DNA of 10,656 bases from Planctomycetota bacterium (GTDB lineage: Bacteria; Planctomycetota; Phycisphaerae; WQYP01). Below, one piece after another: positions 6,176 through 10,656 of this stretch (its first letter is position 1; each line of letters begins with the position of its first letter). The stretch is taken from positions 1 to 10,656 of the forward strand of contig JAJZOA010000307.1 of assembly GCA_021852225.1 (NCBI GenBank), in the 5' to 3' direction. Under the pieces are notes generated by a model. It was given only the letters and a program-made list of their open reading frames with translations, was not told the DNA's origin and made no database searches. Both the position numbers and the translations under genes were made by a program.

Positions 6176-7699
6176 ATGGCGTATGACGATCTTCAATCCT
6201 TTCTGACCGCTCTGGAAAAGGCCGGCGAACTCCGCCGTATTTCTGCAACCGTAGATCCCGTGCTGGAGGTGGCGGAAATTGCCGATCGCGTCAGCAAGTC
6301 GCCGACGCGCAGCGGTCAGTGGCCGGCCTCCGGGCCGCCACCCTTCGGCGGGGCAAACCCATTGCACGGCACGCAGGGAACCAATCAGGCCCTGTTGTTT
6401 ACCCATGTCAAAGGGAGCGATATTCCCCTGGCGATCAACACCTTTGGTTCCTATGACCGGCTGCATAAGGCGCTGGGGTGCGACAATCTGGATGTTTTGG
6501 CGCAGCGCATTGCGGAGCTTACCAGACCAGAACCTCCGGTCGGGCTGATGGACAAAATTCGCAAAGGGCTGGACCTGCTGAAACTTGCCGGATACGGCCC
6601 GAAAGTGCGTTCCGGTGCCGCCCTGTGCCAGCAGGAGGTGCACACCGATGATGCGGACATTACCCGATTGCCCGTGATTCAATGCTGGCCAAAAGATGGC
6701 GGCAAATATATTACGCTGGGTCAGGTGATTACCCGACATCCTGAAACCGGATCGCGGAATATGGGCATGTATCGCGTGCAGGTCTTTGACAAAAAACTCA
6801 CCGCAATGCACTGGCACATGCACCATGATGGCGCCCGGCATTTTCGTGCCTGGAAAAAGCTGGGCAAGCCGTGCCCGCTGGCGATTGTGCTTGGCGGGGA
6901 AAGCGTGCTGCCTTATGCCGCCACCGCGCCGCTGCCGCCGGGAATTGATGAGCATCTTTTTGCGGGCTTTTTAATGGGCCGGGGGCTGGACCTTGTGGCG
7001 TGTAAAACCATTCCTCTGGAAGTTCCGGCCAATGCGGAAATAGTGATTGAAGGCTTTGTTGATCCGGCCCAGACGATCCTGGAAGGGCCGTTTGGCGACC
7101 ATACCGGCTTTTATTCGCTGGCCGACCAATATCCGGTTTTTCGCGTAACGGCTGTGACGCATCGGAAAAATCCGGTTTATCCGACCACTATTGTCGGCAA
7201 GCCGCCGCAGGAAGATTATTATCTGGGCAAGGCAACGGAGCGTCTGTTTCTGCCGCTGCTGAAAATTCTGATACCGGACATCGTGGATTATGACCTGCCC
7301 ATGTTCGGGGCGTTTCATAATTGCGCGGTGCTGAAAATCCGAAAGGATTATCCCTACCATGCTCGCAAGGTGATTCACGCCGTCTGGGGCGCGGGCCAGA
7401 TGGCCTGGACCAAAATGGTGATCGTGGTGGATGAACATGTGGATGTGCACAACCTTGATGATGTGCTGTTTCATGTGGCGGCCAACGTGGACCCCCGGCG
7501 GGATACGTTTATTGCCGAAGGTCCGCTGGATATTCTTGACCATGCCGCTCCGTTCATGGGTGCTGGCAGTAAAATGGGAATTGATGCAACGCGGAAGTGG
7601 CCCGGCGAGGGTACCGTGCGCGACTGGCCTGAGGAAATTTCCATGGATGACGCGACCATTGCCACCGTGAGCCGCCGGTGGAAAGAATATGGCTTTTGA
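6176..7699 (+). CDS. UbiD-family prenylated-FMN-dependent decarboxylase
   Basis: This 507-residue protein belongs to the UbiD family, which removes (or reversibly adds) a carboxyl group on aromatic or conjugated acids using prenylated FMN and Mn2+. It opens with DLQSFLTALEKAGELRRI. Cofactor-site signatures include SRNMGMYRVQVFD (Asn195 and Arg200), and the catalytic acidic pair is seen in LEGPFGDHTGFYS (Glu303 and Asp308). PVYPTTIVGKPPQEDYYLGKATE and KMGIDATRKWPGE near the C-terminus are also family hallmarks. Likely roles are menaquinone (futalosine route) or ubiquinone precursor decarboxylation; I favour menaquinone-type if the host is a planctomycete, but no quinone genes are adjacent. A Gly/Pro/Ser-rich stretch at about residues 42-69 interrupts the N-terminal domain where family members usually run straight to the GGPALLFENVKG-type strand (here QALLFTHVKG). 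No UbiX partner is in the window. The gene lies 39 bases before gltX and may be co-transcribed with it. Confidence 0.93.
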   Translation: MAYDDLQSFLTALEKAGELRRISATVDPVLEVAEIADRVSKSPTRSGQWPASGPPPFGGANPLHGTQGTNQALLFTHVKGSDIPLAINTFGSYDRLHKALGCDNLDVLAQRIAELTRPEPPVGLMDKIRKGLDLLKLAGYGPKVRSGAALCQQEVHTDDADITRLPVIQCWPKDGGKYITLGQVITRHPETGSRNMGMYRVQVFDKKLTAMHWHMHHDGARHFRAWKKLGKPCPLAIVLGGESVLPYAATAPLPPGIDEHLFAGFLMGRGLDLVACKTIPLEVPANAEIVIEGFVDPAQTILEGPFGDHTGFYSLADQYPVFRVTAVTHRKNPVYPTTIVGKPPQEDYYLGKATERLFLPLLKILIPDIVDYDLPMFGAFHNCAVLKIRKDYPYHARKVIHAVWGAGQMAWTKMVIVVDEHVDVHNLDDVLFHVAANVDPRRDTFIAEGPLDILDHAAPFMGAGSKMGIDATRKWPGEGTVRDWPEEISMDDATIATVSRRWKEYGF

Positions 7700-7738
7700 G
7701 TTTCAGTTCTTACTTGATCAATCTGGAAAATTAAGTTT

Positions 7739-9385
7739 ATGACCGACAGTTTGAATGCCGTTATGACGCCGGTTCGCACGCGATTTGCGCCCTCTCCGAC
7801 CGGCTTTCTACATGTGGGCGGCGCGCGGACCGCGCTGTTCAACTGGCTTTATGCGCGAAAAAATAACGGGCAGTTTGTATTGCGTATTGAAGATACCGAT
7901 CAGGTGCGATCCACAGCCGAATCCGCGGCGGGCATTCTAAGTGATTTGCAATGGCTGGGGTTGAACTGGGATTTTGGCCCTGTTCCCGGCGCGGGCAAAA
8001 ATGAATATTTCCAGAGTACCCGTCTGGATATTTATAACCAATATCTTCATCATCTTATCGAACGCGGGCTGGCCTATGAAGCGTATGAAACGCCCCAGCA
8101 GCTTGCCGCCATGCGAATGGCCGCCGAAAAGGCCAAAAAGCCTTTCCGTTACCGCCAGAACATGCCGGGCCGTGCCGCCAAAGGTGAAGGCCCCTGCGTG
8201 ATTCGGTTTGCCATGCCATGGGAGGAGATTCAGTTCACCGACGAGATTCTGGGCGATATTCGCGTGGCTGGCGATGAGCATGATGATATTGTCATACGTA
8301 AATCAGATGGCTTTCCAACCTATCATTTTGCGGTGGTGGTGGATGACCATCTGATGGGTATTACCCATGTGCTTCGTGCGCAGGAGCATCTGATGAACAC
8401 GCCGAAGCATTTGGGCCTTTATGCCGCGCTCGGCTGGGTGCCGCCACGCCACGCCCACATGCCGCTGGTGTTTAATATGGACAATACCAAAATGTCCAAG
8501 CGCGACAAAGCTAAAGCGGCGCGTCAGGCCTTGCAGCTTTATGCCCGCCAGAAAAATGATCCGGCTTATGCCGCTCTGGCTGACAGTCTGAAAACCGACC
8601 GGCAGGCAATTGTGGATTTTGTCGCCAAGAAGAATGACGACACCGCGTTGGCCGCGCTGCTGGCCGCTGCCATTGGTGTTTCGCTGCCGGAAATTGATGT
8701 CCAGGATTTCCGCCGCAGCGGTTACATGGCCGACGCGCTGCTTAATTTTATAGCCCTCATCGGCTGGTCGCCTGGAGAGAATCGCGAAATTCTGACCCGT
8801 GCGGAAATGCTGAATCTGTTTTCACTTGAGAGCATTGGCAAAACCAGTGGCCGATTTGACCGCAAAAAACTTCAGTGGATGAATGGTGAATATATACGTC
8901 GCTCGCCCGCAGACAGTCTGGTTCTCGCCGTGCGCAGCTTCTGCCAGGTGAAGGATTACCCGCTGGCAAACGCTGATGAATCCAGCCTGCGGCGGATACT
9001 GGCTATGTATCAGGAACGCATGGCCACGTTCGGCGAAATGGCCGAAAATTCCCGGTTCTTTTTCATCGAACCCCAGATTGACGGCGCTGCGGGTGAAAAA
9101 TTCATTGTTCGTAATCAGGGCTGGCGATGGCTGGCCCCGATTCATGATATACTTTCAGCCGTGGCGGCCTGGGACGCGGCCTCTCTTAATTCCGCCATGG
9201 AGCGTATTATTGCCATGGGCGAAAAGCGGGGCGAAGCTGCGCAAGTTTTGCGCGTCGCCCTTGCCGGGGGCGCGGTTTCACCCCCAATGCTGGAAACCAT
9301 TCTGCTGTTGGGGCGGCAACGAACGCTGGACCGGGTGCGGCGGGCGTTGCATCAGTTTACGCCTGCGGATTCATCGGCTGGATAA
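7739..9385 (+). CDS. gltX: Glutamyl-tRNA synthetase with insertion after KMSKR
   Basis: This class I aminoacyl-tRNA synthetase attaches glutamate to tRNA-Glu in the cytoplasm. The 548 residues include RFAPSPTGFLHVGGARTALF (HIGH-type motif HVGG, 25-28), LRIEDTD (48-54), IVIRKSDGFPTYHFAVVVDD (185-203 region), and the KMSKR signature at 251-255. The fold then resumes with DFRRSGYMADALLNFIALIGWSPG (about 323-346) and the helical anticodon-binding domain (about 375-540). Between KMSKR and DFRRSGY there are about 60 more residues than in E. coli GltX, which explains much of the length over the usual 470-490. The Cys residues that bind zinc in E. coli are absent: GLAYEAYETPQQL replaces the AYxCYCT-type sequence. 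The start is ATG 7739; the upstream GGAAA is weak, and ATG 7763 (MTPVRTRFAPSP) is an alternative. If the host lacks GlnRS, this enzyme could also charge tRNA-Gln for amidation; the sequence alone does not show this. Confidence 0.97.
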   Translation: MTDSLNAVMTPVRTRFAPSPTGFLHVGGARTALFNWLYARKNNGQFVLRIEDTDQVRSTAESAAGILSDLQWLGLNWDFGPVPGAGKNEYFQSTRLDIYNQYLHHLIERGLAYEAYETPQQLAAMRMAAEKAKKPFRYRQNMPGRAAKGEGPCVIRFAMPWEEIQFTDEILGDIRVAGDEHDDIVIRKSDGFPTYHFAVVVDDHLMGITHVLRAQEHLMNTPKHLGLYAALGWVPPRHAHMPLVFNMDNTKMSKRDKAKAARQALQLYARQKNDPAYAALADSLKTDRQAIVDFVAKKNDDTALAALLAAAIGVSLPEIDVQDFRRSGYMADALLNFIALIGWSPGENREILTRAEMLNLFSLESIGKTSGRFDRKKLQWMNGEYIRRSPADSLVLAVRSFCQVKDYPLANADESSLRRILAMYQERMATFGEMAENSRFFFIEPQIDGAAGEKFIVRNQGWRWLAPIHDILSAVAAWDAASLNSAMERIIAMGEKRGEAAQVLRVALAGGAVSPPMLETILLLGRQRTLDRVRRALHQFTPADSSAG

Positions 9386-9433
9386 ATCCTGGGTGGCCTG
9401 TGTGGAAGTATGGAACAGGAATAAGAGGTTCAG

Positions 9434-9462
9434 TTGCCAGCGGAGTGGGCGGCGGCTACGCT
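9434..9462 (+). promoter_or_regulatory. Weak candidate promoter of clpP
   Basis: TTGCCA (9434-9439), a 17-base spacer and TACGCT (9457-9462) lie in the 111-base gap between gltX and clpP. Spacing is ideal; the -10 matches at only three of six positions. A T-run at 9471-9478 follows, preceded by only a 4-base stem, so it is not a convincing terminator for gltX. Read-through from gltX is possible. Confidence 0.22.
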
Positions 9463-9485
9463 TAAACAACGTTTTTTTCTCTTGC

Positions 9486-9490
9486 AGGAG
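9486..9490 (+). promoter_or_regulatory. Ribosome binding site fixing the clpP start
   Basis: AGGAG lies six bases before ATG 9497. This is the strongest forward-strand ribosome binding site in the window and it rules against the in-frame TTG start at 9434, which would add 21 residues unlike any ClpP. Confidence 0.75.
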
Positions 9491-9496
9491 TCTTAC

Positions 9497-10219
9497 ATGC
9501 TGAAGTTTTCCGGTGACCCCGCCAATGTCATCCGTCAGGCGTATCAGAACAACCCCACCGCCAACACGCTGGTTCCCATTGTGGTGGAACGAAGCGGCCG
9601 TGGCGAACGTTCTTATGATATATTTTCGCGACTGCTGCGCGACCGGGTAATTTTTATGGCCGGACCGGTTGATGATGAAGTCGCGAATCTGGTCATCGCC
9701 CAGTTGCTTTTTCTCTCCAACGAAGATTCCAAGACTGATATTCATTTTTATATCAACAGCCCGGGCGGATCGGTTACCGCGGGTCTGGCGATCTATGACA
9801 CCATGCAGTTCCTGCGCTGCGATGTGGCCACCACATGTGTCGGCCTTGCGGCCAGCATGGGGGCATGGCTTCTGGCGGCCGGCCGCAAAGGCAAGCGGTT
9901 TGCGCTGCCTAACAGCCGCGTCATGATTCACCAGCCGCTGATTTCCGGAGTCATGCAGGGCACCGCGACCGACTTATCCATTGAAGCCCGTGAAATGCTG
10001 CGTCTTAGAACCAGAATGTACGAGATTATGTCGTTTCATACCGGGCAAACCGTGGAAAAGGTTCATCGCGATTGCGATCGCAACCTGTGGCTGGAAGCCG
10101 ATGAAGCGATTACCTATGGCGTAGTCGATAAAAAGCTGGAACGAATGCCCGAATCGCCGGTGGTCCGCGGAAGCGACCTTGCGCCGCCGGACGGGACCAC
10201 CGATTCAGCCGACCAGTAA
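9497..10219 (+). CDS. clpP: ATP-dependent Clp protease proteolytic subunit, variant Ser-His-Asn triad
   Basis: This 240-residue protein is a ClpP-family serine peptidase subunit, which forms tetradecameric barrels fed by ClpX or ClpA/ClpC unfoldases. A 25-residue leader precedes [43 protein letters not shown] (84-103) is the oxyanion and handle region. The nucleophile is Ser120 in GLAASMGA and the base is His145 in RVMIHQP. The third triad residue is normally the Asp in E. coli ERDTERDRFL. The ungapped equivalent here, [10 protein letters not shown] (190-199), has Asn196 at that place. Asp194 is two residues earlier and would not superpose. The C-terminus extends about 25 residues past the last recognised strand and is Pro/Asp/Ser-rich. 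Such Asn-triad ClpPs are known, for example Listeria ClpP1, which works with a second ClpP. A partner clpP elsewhere in the genome is therefore likely but not seen here. Confidence 0.95.
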   Translation: MLKFSGDPANVIRQAYQNNPTANTLVPIVVERSGRGERSYDIFSRLLRDRVIFMAGPVDDEVANLVIAQLLFLSNEDSKTDIHFYINSPGGSVTAGLAIYDTMQFLRCDVATTCVGLAASMGAWLLAAGRKGKRFALPNSRVMIHQPLISGVMQGTATDLSIEAREMLRLRTRMYEIMSFHTGQTVEKVHRDCDRNLWLEADEAITYGVVDKKLERMPESPVVRGSDLAPPDGTTDSADQ

Positions 10220-10331
10220 TTTTGGCGGGTTTCAGTTTTTCACTGGATACAAGCGAGTTCATCTTATGCCGCAATGCAGCGCTGATGTAAGCCAACGGTT
10301 GGTTGGAAAGTGCGGGCGAATTCCAGTTAAT

Positions 10332-10656
10332 ATGCGAGCCCGCATGTGTCCACTGGCGGGCTTTCTGGCCATTGTTGGCCTGTCGGGCCTGATGGGGGGC
10401 TGCGCTAATTATGCGAAAAACGCGCCTCTATACCGGCAGAACGTGGCGCTGCAGAATCAGAACACGCTGCTTGAAAGTCAATTAAAAAGTGAACGCGCAA
10501 AAGTGGCGGACTTGAAAGATCAACTCGCCGCAAAAACCCCGCGCCTCGCCACTCTGCCTCCGGGGCGGCTGGACCAGTTGTTTACCGTCACCAGCGTCAG
10601 CATTTCCGGCGATACGCGATCCAGTCGGCTGGGGAATAATCCCACACTCCGCGGAT
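10332..10656 (+). CDS. Putative lipoprotein with coiled coil (3' end outside window)
   Basis: An open frame runs to the right edge, giving 108 residues. The first 24 look like a lipoprotein signal: basic MRARM, a hydrophobic segment LAGFLAIVGLSGL, then LMGGC, with Cys24 as the likely lipidated residue. Ala25 at the +2 position suggests outer-membrane rather than inner-membrane retention by the E. coli rule. Residues about 35-67 are charged and Gln/Leu/Glu-rich with a rough heptad (Leu40, Leu47, Leu51, Val58, Leu61, Leu65), predicting a short coiled coil. A Pro-rich break (TPRLATLPPG) leads into a beta-like segment LDQLFTVTSVSIS. I do not recognise the family. The frame is also open back to ATG 10266, but that would put 22 extra residues before the signal, so 10332 is preferred; ATG 10344 is possible. 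It starts 112 bases after clpP. Confidence 0.7.
   Translation, partial: MRARMCPLAGFLAIVGLSGLMGGCANYAKNAPLYRQNVALQNQNTLLESQLKSERAKVADLKDQLAAKTPRLATLPPGRLDQLFTVTSVSISGDTRSSRLGNNPTLRG

Noticed and set aside
5936..6955. 339-codon reverse-strand open frame opposite the UbiD-family gene and the cysE start
   Set aside because: It overlaps two well-supported genes, its product has no recognisable motif and is rich in His, Arg, Gln and Gly as expected from the complement of GC-rich coding DNA.
9457..9478. T-run after gltX as an intrinsic terminator
   Set aside because: The only stem before it is four bases (AAAC/GTTT) with a three-base loop, too weak for a terminator call.
9434..9496. Extended clpP N-terminus from an in-frame TTG
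   Set aside because: The strong AGGAG before ATG 9497 lies inside the extension, and the extra residues do not resemble a ClpP propeptide.

Overview
The window reads as a chromosomal segment of a Gram-negative-type bacterium of moderate to high GC content. My best guess is a planctomycete or a relative in the PVC group, held with moderate confidence. The clues are a Tat-exported family 43 glycosidase, an EpsC-type serine acetyltransferase, a glutamyl-tRNA synthetase with a long insertion after KMSKR, a ClpP that looks like one member of a multi-ClpP set, and a lipoprotein. No rRNA, tRNA or CRISPR array was found. Gene density is normal apart from one 678-base gap.

Layout, left to right. Positions 3-185 hold the last 60 codons of an ISKra4-like transposase, so the left edge is the end of an insertion sequence. 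A cytoplasmic glycerophosphodiester phosphodiesterase follows (263-982), then the transcription terminator Rho (1134-2558). Rho has a Pro/Ala-rich linker and an Arg/Gly-rich C-terminal tail. The gap 2559-3236 contains a possible small reverse-strand ORF with a good ribosome binding site, a pair of 16-base direct repeats 30 bases apart, and a candidate promoter for the next gene. That gene (3237-4943) encodes a Tat-signal GH43 glycosidase with a C-terminal beta-sandwich domain. It converges on a serine O-acetyltransferase gene read leftward (5062-6006, TTG start). A divergent intergenic region with a recognisable promoter separates that gene from a UbiD-family decarboxylase (6176-7699), which is followed on the same strand by gltX (7739-9385), clpP (9497-10219) and the start of a coiled-coil lipoprotein (10332 to the window end).

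The genes are mostly housekeeping: transcription termination, cysteine synthesis, quinone-type decarboxylation, tRNA charging and proteolysis. One exported polysaccharide-degrading enzyme is set among them. ubiD, gltX, clpP and the lipoprotein gene are co-directional and could be partly co-transcribed, but no shared pathway is evident. I see no convincing new multi-gene system.

The most notable points are variations inside known families. ClpP has Asn where the catalytic Asp is expected. Rho lacks the N-terminal helical bundle and two aromatic primary-site residues but carries an Arg-rich tail. GltX has about 60 extra residues after KMSKR.
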